From Ascaris suum (lineage: Eukaryota; Nematoda; Chromadorea; Rhabditida; Ascarididae), in NCBI GenBank assembly GCA_013433145.1, contig CM024173.1:10932322-10996321 (forward strand): a DNA stretch of 64,000 nt, read 5' to 3'. How positions within the stretch are numbered: the stretch's first letter is position 1; every line of letters starts with the position of its first letter. The notes below the pieces were generated by a model. It saw only the letters and a list, made by a program, of their open reading frames with translations. It did not search any database and had not been told where the DNA came from. The position numbers were made by a program, and so were the translations under genes. Below are positions 1 through 12,940 of the stretch, one piece after another.

Positions 1-40
1 TTTCTTCGCGCTTGATATTGATGGTGTTTTTATTCTACAG

Positions 41-3000
41 CAATCGCACGTAGAAGATTCATGTTCAATCAAGTGAAATGTAGATGAGGAATTCTATGTA
101 TTTCAATTTTTCCTCGATTTTTTGGAAATGATGCCACGTGAAAATGCTCTAAAAATGCGCGCTTTGTAGCTGCTTTCATATGTTTCAATGTTCATTTATA
201 ATCTAATCAACATATTTTTGATTATATATGAGGTTAAATTGAGGTGACAGGTGAATACGACAGGCAATTTTGATCAATTGCGCTCAATTTTGATATAATT
301 TACTGATGAAATATAGAAAGGAAATATCAGCTAATATAGCATAATTCTTCGTTTGACAATTATCATTGCATAAAATTTCTATTATTTCAATAATCAATTC
401 ACTTAAATGGCAAAAAATTTAAATCTGATTTTGTCATCAATACTATCTTGTCACCAATATTTTCATCAATACTCTCATCAATATTATCAATAATGTTATC
501 AATATTATCAAAATTTTCATCAATATTATCAGTACTCTCATCATTATTATCAGTATTGTCTTCGATAAATTTTGCCATGAATATAAAAATTTTAATTGTC
601 GTCAATATTTGTTATCAATATGTCATCAATACAAATATTTCGTCATGAATTTTTTCCTCAAATTATTGCAGTTTGATGCAAATTTTTCGAAGATTCAAAT
701 AATTTGATGCGCTTTATTTGTCGAATTGTCATATTAATTGACACAAATATGCAACGAATCGTTTAGATTGACAATGAAGCAATTAGTGCGTAATTTGGGT
801 GATCAATTCAATTTACCGGTCGAACAGATCGCCGATTTAAATTTGGATCAATTCGTTGATGCGGCTATTAAAGTGGAAACTGGCGAATTGGCAACATTAC
901 GGGTTAGTAATATTGCTTCGATTAGGATTCAATATTTTGCATAAATGAAAATATCTAATTTCAATGGCAACAAATTCAGCAAATGATAGTTTAGTTAGAT
1001 TTCTATCGAGTTTTTTTTTGTGCAAACAAAGTAAATATTGAAGTAATTTTTCGTACTCATTCCTCTATTCATATATTTATTTTCATGATCGTCCATCAAA
1101 TTCGATGCTGCTTAGAGCGTAGATGTTCAGCATAATTAAGCCAACCACCTAGCATATGTCGTCTTCATTGTTTCATACAGCTTTGATTTGGTATCACATG
1201 CTGGATAGTTGTGCCCATCCAATAGATCATATTTTCTGCGTTGAACGTCCACTGAACTAAATGAAATCGAAAGTTGGTCGCTTCGAACTGTCTACGCATT
1301 AGACACAATCTGTAGCCATTAACACTATTGCTGTTTTGATCTCGTAAATTCACCAAGGAACGTGACTGGAACAGTTGAAAATATTCGTTTTCAGAGCTTA
1401 CCGCATTGATTACTGATTCAATTCACTTTCCCATTCCCTCTCCATCCTTCCCCTCCTATCCACATTTCAGAAGTGGCGGTTTATCCGCCGTATCCAGCCG
1501 GCTTATAGAAATGGATTTTGCGCTTACTAAGACGGGCATCCCATCACTTATTTCATCCTATCGTAATGTTGTTTCAAATTTCCTTCACTATATTGGTTTA
1601 AAATATTGTTTTTAACTTCCATCATTTTTCCTAATCGTTTCGGACGGAAAATTTTGTGAACTAAACAAGTTAGAAGAAGTTTATCAATTCAATGTTGCGT
1701 ATAAGAACTCACAACGTAACAAATTTTCCCCGCTCAAGAATCGCTTATATTCTTTAATGCTCTCTTCTCAACTTCAATATTTTTTTTTGAATTCCTAATC
1801 TAATTTATACAAGGAAAGTTAGTAGATGAAAAAAAAATTGCAAAGTTTGCAGAAGGAGCCGGCTCTACGTCCGATATTCGTTGACTCAGCGTCTGTCGTC
1901 TATGTGGATGAAGATGAACTTTATCAAGTACCCTCGAATAGTTCGTTTTATTGAGCAATCGTTGTGCATAGCTCTCATTGTTATGAATGGCACTCTTTAT
2001 TTACCTCAGTATATAAATTTTTTTTTCTTTTTGCACGATATACTCGTTGCATGCATGCGTTCTAGCATACTAATGCACGAGTAATTGAATGCAAAATCGG
2101 TGTTATTAGAAAAAAAAAGATTTTTTTTTTCTCTTGTAAATGCATGAAGGCACATTAAACGATTATCAACATTGAGTTTATTGCACTTTTATATTTCGAT
2201 ATTGCATTATTTGCTATTTGCAATTTTTTTTTTCGAATTATTATTCCTCCCGAATTATCCTCGTTACGAGAATTATATTGTCGTTTGTTGTCTATTGATA
2301 ACACATAACGTGTAAATAGAGCATACGCGCAAATCTAGTAAAATGATCGCGGGTATACAACGACCTAATAATCGCTGTTGCAATTTGAAAATCTCTGTCT
2401 TAATCGGCTTTTTTTGGTTCTTTATTATTTCATCGTTTTAATAGTTAAGAATTCGAAATATTTTCTTTTCTTTCAATAATGAAATCAAAGTTTAAAAAAT
2501 TCCGATCTGTAATGAAAAATTTTTGCAAACGATAATTATCTCTTTAAGCAATTCCTTTCAAATATTACCGTTCAATTATTACTAATTGAGATTGTAAAAA
2601 TTCGTCAAAGAAATTCATAGTAAATATTCTTTTTTTTTAAATATTTATCAATAATTTGATTTTAAATGTTTATTTTGTGAAACGATTTGATGAAAAACGC
2701 TTTAAATATCAACAAAATTTGCTCATAAAACTATCGAAATATAAAGTATAGAGTATTTTCGTTTCGTTTTTCATTATCTTTAACAGAATTTTTTGAGGTG
2801 CTAAGAGGATTCTCATTGAAGTGATAGTCAATGAATATAAATGAACAAATGTTTTCTTCAATGTCTTTTGTAATTTCGCATGAAATATTTTATGAATATA
2901 CTGCTGAAAATCGTTGAAATATCTCAAATTTTCTTCACACTTTTATTGCTTCGATATTATTTGAACTGTCCTATAACGTTATTTGATTACGACCATTTCC

Positions 3001-6000
3001 TGTCGTTTTTCAATCATTTTTTTTTCTTTGCAAAAATGCAAAGTGTTTTTTGTGGGACGCATTAGTTTTCCAAATATAATGAACAAGCGATAGGTATATA
3101 TTACACCACATAGAGGTATATTTAAACCCCATAGAGATCATCATATCCATTTCCTTCACCTTTTTTTTGTGCACCACATTAATATAGTCCATTATTCTTA
3201 TTCTAAGTAAGTAGTAATGAATTTAATTATAAATTTAAGTACTCATAGCTTGCGTTCATTTTTTTTAAATTTGCATCTTTGCATTATTTACGCTTTATCG
3301 AATCATAAGTAGAAGTTTATTCATAACAGAAGCAAAGCGATTTTTTTTTGTCAAACATCGATAGAATCCTTTCATAAGTGGGTTAGCAGAACTGTGTTCA
3401 AAGATGATGGAAAATTTCTAGCGACAAACCATCCTGAATTCCATTATGGCAACATAAAACATAAATTCAACTCATGTTGAGTGCAACATTCCTAGAGAAA
3501 GAAGTGGATTAATTTGTAAGAAATTGTGTGTCAACAGAAAACAGTGCTATTATCGATGATAAACTAAAATTAGCGGGGACTTGTTCTGAAAGAATTTCCT
3601 GAAGAAGGAGCAAATTTCACTTGGTTTGCTTATACAAACTTCCAACTCCATAGCAAGTTTATGCTAAATGAAGGATTATATCAAATAGGGAAAGGTACGG
3701 GTGGAGAGGCGTCCCTCCCTCCCCTTTTTGAGAGATTACCCCGTTGTTGTGTTCCCGATTGGGCGTTTCTAACAGATTGTGATAAAAATTTGAGCGTACA
3801 TGATTGCTAAAATATTTGCATAAAAACCTTAAATTTTCACCTACCGTCTAAAAATATTGGATCGTTTATGCCATTTATTGCTAATCTTATTTCGCAATAA
3901 TTTCAAATTCTGAATCTCATTTGCAAAATCTATTGCTATGTTTCAACACTCTTAATAACAGATAATGTTATATACATTTCAAACGAAAGCCTCTGATTTA
4001 TAGGGCTCATTTCTATACTTACTAGTGTATAGCATAGCATTCGCCCCCTCCCACCTCTGCCCTGTACGGCATCTCACACATATATTCGAAAACTGCTTGG
4101 AAATTCGTCACATTTCTACATGCATATATTTTTATTTATTTATTTTGTATTTTTTATTTATTTCAATCAATAGAGCATTCATTACGAATAGATGTCTCTT
4201 CATATCGTTTCCACCTGCCGTGACGCAATGCATCTCTGGTGCAGCTGGCTCCTGTGGTCTCCATGTCGGCCCCTACTTTTTGCAGGTCGGTCACGTGAAC
4301 GTTAGGGCTTACGCTCATCTCCTAACCGTCGGATGCTGACGAGCCGCACACGCATTTAACCTCTCAAAAATCTCTCATTTTTACATGAGAATAGCACCTA
4401 AAGATGCATTAAGAAAATCTATGAACAAAAATTCCCATATCTACTATCAATTTAATGGATTCTCTCCGATGTCTCCGACCCAGTTTTCAAAAAAAAAAGC
4501 GTAATTTTTATGTTAGTTTTAGCACACATTAGTGTATTTGCTTCTATTGCATCAAAGAAGAAACAATCGAACACGTGAAGATCGGCCCCTTTGAACAAAT
4601 ATTACACCATATCTTCAAAAAAAAAACATTTTTACAATGCCTAAATATTCAATGAGAGAGAAATATTTCCTTTATCGTAAACTTATTACTCTTTAAGAGC
4701 ACTATGATCAAAAACATTATGTACAAATCCTTGACTGTTATACTATTTTCACCTCATATCCTTGAAATGCTTTCTGCAAACCTATTCATAATCATGCAAA
4801 TCGAAGGAAATATTCGCATATAGTTGGGAAAATTTAATGCTTACTGATGCGAAATGAAGCAATAGGAGTACTTTTAGCTATTGGACATGTATATAAAGTA
4901 TATCACATATGTGTAAATATTTAAGTATAGCACAGTATAGTTTAATATAGCGCAGTATAGAATAGTGCAGTGTAGTATAGAACAGAACAGGACAGTATAC
5001 TATAGTTGAATATATTTAGGTATTTTAGTTATGCAAGTAAGTACGCTACAGTGCATTTCATTGCAAAATATAGTATATGTTTTAGTATATTGTAAAATAA
5101 CCCTTCATAATGTTACACAGGTGGTGGTGAAGATGAAAGTGCCTAAGTAAATAAGATATAGTAATAATTTGAGCCTCTGAATGAATCTTCTGGGAAAAAA
5201 ATCATAACAATAATTCATGATTCATATGCTATATCACTATCAGCATCTCAAAAAATGATAGAAATATGATAAGCCAAGTATGAGCCAAGTGTTTCGACCA
5301 CTCAAATGTCTTGAAAATATGAGTGAAGCCTATCGTCAAAAGCATGAGCCACGATGAGCACTGATTTATCGAGGCATATATATGCATTTAATGCATGCGA
5401 CATCGATTCTCGTATTTTGCTCTTCATTTTTTTTTTTCGATGATGTGATTCCTCGTAACGTTGTTGTCGTTCGCAGTGAATAAATTTCTTCTTCAATTTC
5501 TTTCTTTCCTTTCAAATCGCATGTATTGTTGAATGATGCGTTCACCGTTACCCCTCGTTAGCTTCCCTGTCGCCTAGTCTCATTTCCGATCTCATTTCCG
5601 ATTTCTTCAATTGCGGCTACAATTGTGCTCGTCGAAGATAAGGAAAATCGACTGAAAGATGCTGCATTTAGGCATGCTATGATATCTCCCTAATAATGAA
5701 GGGAGGTAGAAGTTTCAGTGAGCTCATAGAATTTTCAGAAGATTTTTGCAATGAGCCATATCTTCGTAGAAGTATATCCTCTTTCCACTAACTTGACGAC
5801 TTCAAAAGAGGACAGTAGAAAGTAATCTCTATTCGGTTCTGTGATGTATTGACGAATCAACCTTAAGTTTCCATTGCAGCAAAACTTTTTGCTAATGTCA
5901 GCATTCATTCAACGGCCTGGCGTTTTTCGAAACAGCATTGATTCAACGGCGTGAATTTTTTGGATTTTTTTTGTGCGAGCATTTTTTTTTTTGATGATGT

Positions 6001-9000
6001 GTGCATCGACGCACATAAAATTCTACCGATTTATTTTTAATACCTGTTGAAATTCCCCTTAGTCGAATGAACATTATCATTACAACGACAACCTGTTAGC
6101 AAGAATAACAAAAAGAAGACTATCTGAAGAGCCGCAACGTATCACCGAATATAGCAAAATCATTCTTATTTTACACAAGCATCGCAACGCTCTCTACCTC
6201 TTTCGATGGCAAACATTTCACATCAATACAGTCTAGATCGTTGGTTGGTTCCAGCACATACAATATGAGTGCTATTAGAATAACTATCGATAGGCAGCAC
6301 TTAAATATGCACGCAGCCAATGACTTTGGTGCCGAAAAAAAGTTTTTGGGACCACCAGTGTTTGAGTTACCACTGATGCCCACTTATGTAGTCAGCAGAT
6401 TTGATAGCTGAAGTATTTGCTCAACAATCATAAAGTGGCTTAGAGGTGATCATCTACGACCAGTTATGATAGAACGAATTTTTATAAGAATATATGGAAA
6501 CCTATGCAAATAATGCGAAGCGATATTGCCTCTTATCTCTAAAACGTCAAAGATATTTGAATAGAAATTAGTGCGAAAATTGAATACATTTATGGTAGTG
6601 CAGCATTGAATAATAGCATAATGATGAAGCATGAAAGAAAGAATTCAAAAATTTTGTTGAATAAACTCGTTGAAATTGATGTAGTTAGAAAATAAACTCT
6701 TGTATAAATACTATCAATTCTAGCCATCATTAAGATTATGCATCGATATATCTCGAAAAAAAAAAAGGAACGCTTTATTAAGAACAAAAGCAATAAATTT
6801 CGATTTCATATTGCAATAAATGCGTTGCTCACTGAAGAAACGACGAAATTGATTTCGAAATCGTAAATGCAAATGAAGCAAATCTCATCGTATATTTGTG
6901 AGGCAAATCGGAAAATAGTAGACGGAAAAGATAGCAGAAATTCGATTACATCTCAAGTTCGTCGAAGATGTTCGAAAATTCGAGTTATTCGCTTTCCAAG
7001 TTGCATAAATTGAATGATTGATCACCAAAAGTGTAAACACATTTCTCTATATAGAGTAATGATAACGGCATGCATAATATTCGTAGTACTTGAGCTGTAG
7101 CAAAAATTCTAAGAATTGAAAAACCATTAGGAATGACATTCGAACTGAACAACGTTAACAAGTAATTATATAGAAGTTATTGCGAGATGAGATTAAATCA
7201 GAAATGTGTGAGTTTTTTTTCTAATCATATCCAATGATAACTATAAAATATATCGAGGTCGACAAAGGGTTCTTTTGAGGTGAATATGTACAAAAGCAAA
7301 AAACAAAAACTAATATATGAGAGGAATCGATTAAGATGCCATGCGAAATAACTACTTATAGAACTCCTTATGATTGACAAAATTTATAATATAACGAAAA
7401 GTTAAACTGCTGCCTATTTGTAATATATCTGTGAAATAAATAGAAAACATAAATAAATAAATGTCGAATTGAATGAATTTTTTTGTTTCGAACAAATCGC
7501 TAACCGCTATGTGGCATTTATTAGACCATTACCCAACAGGAAGAAGAAAATCGATGCATATTCTATTGTCATTATTTATGAAGATGCACATTTGCATAAA
7601 CACCATTATCAGTGGATAGCAACGAAATGATACTTTCAACTAAATGCATTCATTTCTCTCTCATTTGCAAACTGGTCAATGAGAACGATAGCTGAGGAGG
7701 AGATCCAAAGTCACCCTATCGTACCTTCTAGGTTTCAACTACAGCGGAATTGATACTCTATTCTAGAACAGAACATCAGTGAATGCTTCATAGTTTAGGC
7801 TACAAGTTCACTGCAATAATTGCTGTCTTTTTTTTTTTCAAGTTGGATGACGATCACAATCACCAATCACAAATTCGAAACGAACGCCCATTTAAAGCGT
7901 CAAAAAAGTTTCTATGCATTTATCGATGATTGCGTCATTTTCAAACTACAACGATTGTAAATTAGCATAATGAATCCGATATGAAAGATTTATTCAAACG
8001 ATAAAACTAAAATGAATAATGAGGCACATTATCTCATTGGTATTGCAATGTTTGCGTGATGCATGTTTTTTTTTTTCGTTTGGTTAATGAATACTAAGAG
8101 AAGATTTCCATGTGCATTTCTCTGAAAATTTTACAATTTTCTCATTGCATAAGAAAACGAAGATAAGCACACTCTCCAGAGATTATACTTGAATGAAATC
8201 ATTTGCAATACTTCTAACAGTATATGTGTATGTTGAATGCTCTATATAACTAAGTAATAGTAGTTATGAAAGAAACACTATTTTTCCTCACTTTCGAGAT
8301 TGCATATCTCACCACCAAAAAAAAAAGAGGTTTCTTTATAATAAATTAACGAATCGCTGCAGCTATGTATTTTATGCAGAAAATATTTTTCATTGATATA
8401 ATCAGCTATACCGTAGACAATATAGTGCATTGTAAAAGTCAAGCGGCTTCATAAGTACCCACCTGTGGTAGTTGGCATATTTAAATTCCCAGCAATATTA
8501 TTCTTACTTAAAAAAGCATTCATGTCTAAATTTTAACGAACACTAACAAGAAATGAAATTTATATATGGCAATGGTATGTTTAATATCCAATGCGTACAT
8601 TTAGCATCACCAGAGTTTCGTATTGCAAATGAGGCAACCGATGCAGCTAGTCCACTCTTGATGATCAATGAATATGCAATTTTTGGACCAACTCCACCAC
8701 CTATACCAAATCGAGAACAACTATCATCACCATCAGAATCACAATCTCTCTCAATGTATTCGAGAACAAACATCCGTTCTGAACGTTCACCGGTAAGAAA
8801 AGTACTATGAGCCAAGCAAAACGTATCGAAAAAGAAAGGAAATAGAAGCAAAAAAACATCATCCCAACTTCTTTAGCCGTACTACAAGGAAAGTTCTTAG
8901 AGCTTAACAAGCTTCACTATGCTTTTTCATCACAAATTGCAAGAAATTTTATCTTCGTAAAACAGAGTTTTCCTCAAATATACGAAAATTTTGACTGTCT

Positions 9001-10084
9001 CATGTGACATATTATTTAGGCTATTTGAGGCAATTATTCTTCCACCTATTCTCAATTCATCGATATGCAAATGAGTTTCATTACAGAATGCCAGCAGTTT
9101 TCAAACGTTGATAATTTTAACCACTTTCCTAGTATTTTCCTGTAGGATAGTATGTTAGTTTGTATAATAGTATTCATGACATTCTCAGATTATCATATGA
9201 GGTCAATGAGTCATATAACAGTAATATCATAGTACCATAAGCTGGAACTCTTTAGCTTATATCATATCGAAAGTGCACTTTTATTCTTGAAAATAGATTT
9301 CTCGGGCAGGTTTGTCCCTCCTGGGTTTTCAGCTAACTTGTTGATAAATTTCCTTGACTGTATTCTAAACTTGTAAGCAGTTTTTTCTTTCATATCGGAA
9401 CAAACAATTATACTTCTTAGAAATGAGACAACATAGTTTTGTCTTTGAATGTCCAACGGATATTAAGCAGTATCGATCTTCATTAGAATTTCAGGAAGCA
9501 ACCATTTCAACGCATCTAAATATACCATCTACTTATGGTTTTGACACTTCAGTCATCAACGATCGCTCGTGTCAATCAAAAAATGGTAATTACATCGAAT
9601 TTTGGCAATTTTATTGAAAAAAAAAATCGAAATTTTTTAAGCTTTTGCTAACTACTTACTACAATCTAAGTATAACGCAAATTTTTAAATTCCTTATAAA
9701 GTTTGAAGTTCTTATAAATTTGCGCTAGTTCCTCAAGTATTTTTTTTTCATTCAGTTTTGGTACCATTTTGAAAAATGATCATTGCATTGAGCAATTGCA
9801 ATATCAATGAGTGAGTGATGATGTTCATAAGGTCGGTGGTAAATTCCTATTCGAATTTCCTTTTCATTCGTTAATCGCTATGAAAACGATCACTAATATC
9901 TCATTAGTGTTCACTATTTCCACTGAATTATTTATATTTTTTTTTCGTTGATATATTTATATTTGAAGATGTAGAAATGTTAACGCGAGATGATCACTTC
10001 AAGCATCATTACACCGAAGAGACGCGAAAACGATTCAAGAAATATCAGCTATATTGGAAGAAGTTTCATACTACGCAAAGCTGA
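41..10084 (+). CDS. 3' exons of an unidentified protein gene (5' end outside window)
   Basis: I do not recognise the family. Exons that keep phase throughout: 41-72, 767-902, 1853-1940, 8605-8792, 9495-9585 (or starting at 9471) and 9969-10084. Exon 2 encodes MKQLVRNLGDQFNLP followed by an acidic, soluble-looking segment ending ETGELATLR. Exon 3 reads KEPALRPIFVDSASVVYVDE and continues acidic. Exon 4 is Pro/Ser-rich (FGPTPPPIPNREQLSSPSES). The last exon is basic and aromatic (RFKKYQLYWKKFHTTQS, stop). AATAAA at 10137-10142 lies 53 bases after the stop. The composition suggests a hydrophilic regulatory tail, perhaps the cytoplasmic end of a membrane protein, but this is inference. The exon 1 donor (GTGAAA) and exon 3 donor (GTTCGT) are weak, and the 6.7-kb intron before exon 4 could hide more exons. 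Exon 3 read through ends in a stop (SNSSFY), so an alternative 3' end is possible. Confidence 0.5.
434..645. repeat. Degenerate TCAATATTATC minisatellite
   Basis: Many imperfect copies of a 9-12 base unit (variants of TCATCAATATTA). They create an I/D/N-rich frame on one strand and an L/S/I-rich frame on the other. The frames follow from the repeat and I do not read them as genes. Confidence 0.7.
1165..1365 (-). CDS. Possible minus-strand terminal exon, nested in intron
   Basis: An open frame of 66 residues runs from an acceptor-like site (TGTTCCAG before position 1365) to a stop at 1165, antisense to the gene at 41-10084 and inside one of its introns. The residue mix is balanced, unlike the N/I/K/F-rich chance frames nearby (RLCLMRRQFEATNFRFHLVQ, then WTFNAENMIYWMGTT). 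No family is recognised and no partner exon was found. An old transposon fragment is an alternative. A frame of this length is not significant alone in DNA this AT-rich. Confidence 0.25.
   Translation of the reverse strand, partial: SRSLVNLRDQNSNSVNGYRLCLMRRQFEATNFRFHLVQWTFNAENMIYWMGTTIQHVIPNQSCMKQ
4916..5003. repeat. Degenerate CAGTATAG-type tandem repeat
   Basis: About eight imperfect copies of a roughly 10-base unit built on AGTATAG, in variants such as CACAGTATAG, CGCAGTATAG and GTGCAGTGTAG. Confidence 0.6.
5558..6382 (-). CDS. Tentative membrane-protein exons on the minus strand
   Basis: Three candidate exons, read on the minus strand: 6382-6230, 6092-6044 and 5651-5558. The first starts after an acceptor-like AG and encodes GISGNSNTGGPKNFFSAPKS, then a hydrophobic segment CCLSIVILIALILYVLEP that could span a membrane. 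The second has strong sites on both sides (CTAACAG and GTATTA) and reads CRCNDNVHSTKGNFN. The third follows CTTTCAG and ends TIVAAIEEIGNEIGNETRRQ plus two residues and a stop. Phases agree if exon 1 uses the donor T|GTATTG; other donors in exon 1 would not. The upstream start was not found. The group lies in the large intron of the plus-strand gene, so it would be a nested antisense gene. The family is unknown and each exon is short. Confidence 0.28.
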
Positions 10085-10136
10085 TGTTATCATTCACACC
10101 TCAATTAAAACACCTCTTTCGCAAAGGGTCGAAAGC

Positions 10137-10142
10137 AATAAA
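10137..10142 (+). terminator. Polyadenylation signal AATAAA for the leftmost gene
   Basis: A perfect AATAAA, 53 bases after the TGA at 10082-10084, at a distance usual for nematode 3' UTRs. It supports 9969-10084 as a terminal exon. Confidence 0.4.
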
Positions 10143-12921
10143 AAAATCTCCCAAATCGCAGTGAAGCATTTAGATTCACCTCTATGAAGAAGATATATTC
10201 ATAATGATGGATGCAGATGAAATTTTGCCATTGGTAATGAAGAGGAAATGGCGGTAGAAATTACCCATGACTTGGGTATCCTAAGAACAGTACGACGACC
10301 GAAGAAAATTGCTGATGAAATGTTGAAGTTTTCAAGTTTTGGATTAAACTTTTCGCCGAGAAAACATCAGACATTTTAGAGCCGAGATTCATTTGTCCAC
10401 GTTATTTGTTGCCACCATTTGTGATATATTCTTGCTAGACGTTTCAATCATGTGCAATAAACTATGTTTTGATGCGTTCGGAAATTCGTTCTTAAAGCAA
10501 AAAAGCAAAGTCTGCAAAAAAAGCTGGTTTAATTAGCTAATTTCTGACCACTGTTGACCGCTAGTGACCGTCGCTGATAGGAAGAACCAGCGAGCGCTAG
10601 CCCATTCCATTCATCACCTATCGAGCGAATTATATGGCGGACAGAAAATGAGATAATTTTCGAACTGGCAGAACTTTATTCTTTACATGATATCAGAGAA
10701 CTAAATTACTCTTGCAAGAACCTACACTTTGAAAATGATCGCTGTGAGTTCTCTCTGTACATATTGAGAAAATCCCGCCGTGTGTTTTGAAAAGTTTTGC
10801 AATTAGCATAATAGTACTACTCAAATGGGCCTACTGGTACTTGAAAATGAGAGTTAGTTGAATTGTTGCCTAATTCAAGTGGAAAAGAGTGCCAGGAATG
10901 CCGACAAAATGGTCCGTTTGGTCAATCGATAAACAAACAGACAACAACCGACAAAAACAAACACACATGTATACTAAAGGCGCTAATACAAAATGCACCT
11001 TTGTATTCCATATGGCCTGACGGTGTTGTAGCTTCGTTGGTATGAGGTTAAATGATTTTTTCGATTGCGCGATTATTTCTTTCGAGATTTTGATTCAAAG
11101 AGTCGAAAACCGTGGCATTTTCGACTTCATTGCAGTATAAAGGTCCGCGCAAAAATAAAATTCCAAAAATTTCTGCACGCTATGCAGTTGCGCTATACAC
11201 GTTTGATTTCACACAGACATTTTTTGGATTTGCTTCGTAATTTTATATTCATTATACTGCTTTCCCCGTTGAAGCAACAGAGTTTTCGACATCACCTGAT
11301 TTTTTTGCTCAACTTCAACGTTCTAATTATAGGTCTATGAAAGCCTGATATTTTGTTTAACTACATATGGGTAAATGTTTTCATGAAATATCGACGTTAA
11401 GGACGCCCAGCTTCAGCTTGTTCCGTTCGCCATCAAGCTTACCTGATTATATCTATTATATCGTCTTTGTGTTAAACTACTGTTTCTCTGAGCGTTACAT
11501 TTCCCGAAGCGTACGCAAGACGCTTTTTTAATGTCTCTCACTGAGGTAAAACAACCTCAAGGAGGAGGAACTCGTCACGAGAGAAGGGGAGGGGGAAGGA
11601 AGGAGGAAATGGCGGTGAATTCTGGATGTGTTAGTCTTCATCTCCGCTGCTCGTATGGCGTTAGTCATACACTATTAGAGCGATCTACTTCATTTCACTG
11701 ATAGTATTCCTCTTATATGCCTAAGTGTATCTAACGAAACTACGATAGCCACAAAACTACGATGAGATACGGTGCATAGTAGTTTCAGAAAATGTTGAAA
11801 TGAAAGTTGGCAAGCTTTACAAACTTTACGTTTCCACTTTTCGTTAATTGACGAATTCGCGATTAAATTTCATCTTATTCTGCCCTCGTATACTTTTTGA
11901 GGAAATTTTTCCTCAAAATTTCAACGCTTCAACAAATCTACTTATAAATTCGCTGCAAAAAACCAAACGCACGACAACGGTGTACTCACAATGTCGTGGG
12001 CTTTCGTTGTGTGTTTCGTTGTGTTGAAAATGCTCGAATGCCAAGTGTTATTCCTCTTCGAAATAAGGTATGTATATACTTAGAGAAAATGATTTTTTTT
12101 TAGCATCATGCCAAACATTCGACATTGGTGGATCTCGTGTTTTTTTACGTCACAACGTTTAAATTTCTATTATTTATAAGTTCTGATCCGAATAGTTCAC
12201 TTGTGCATTATTGCTTTTCCATTGTGTTTGTTTTAAATACGTTAAAGGCATGTTCATACAACACCATCCGAGATCAGTTAAACGTGGCTTCCATAGGCGC
12301 AAAATACGTTTATCTTTATCGTACTCATAAAGGCGAGATTAGCGTGGCAATCTTCTGGTTTCATATCAAGGGCCAGTGCTAGAAGAAATTTTAGGGCTCC
12401 AGGCGTAAGGAGCTCAAAATTAATATAGGCCACTGAAACGTTTTCCGAGCAAGATAAAAATATCGCTGTTTTCACTGCTATACCAGGTGAACAAATGGGC
12501 GATCAGAGAGCCGTGCCAATGGTTGTCGTAGGAAGAGGAAGAGGGCTTGCAGTACTACTGCATACACGGCAGAGGGAGAAGGGAAGGGGGATGGGGGATG
12601 GTAGGGGGGAGGGGGAGTGAATTTCGACGCACCTATCCAGATTAAAGGTTTCAGTGGCCAGTGTTTCAGTGGCATAAACGAATCCCGGAAGGTAAACCGC
12701 GTTAAGGCAAAGCAAGTCGCGCGTTACCTCAAGGAGCTCTCGGAATTAGCTGACGCTCAGCAACTCATGCAAAGCGTCAACCAAACAGATGAGGAACAAT
12801 TCGAACATTGTTCAAGGTAGATACGAATGTGAAGAATGTGGCGATACAAAAAGAGGAAATTAAATATGCAATGCAATGTTGGTTTTGTTTGTATTCGAAG
12901 CATTCGAAACTTTCATGGGAA

Positions 12922-12940
12922 GGGGGGGGGGGGGGGGGGG
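12922..12940. repeat. G19 homopolymer
   Basis: Nineteen consecutive G, the longest of ten G- or C-tracts of at least 12 in the window. Confidence 0.9.

Noticed and set aside
399..605. Minus-strand Asp/Asn/Ile-rich open frame
   Set aside because: It is generated by the minisatellite at 434-645, and the opposite strand is open for the same reason.
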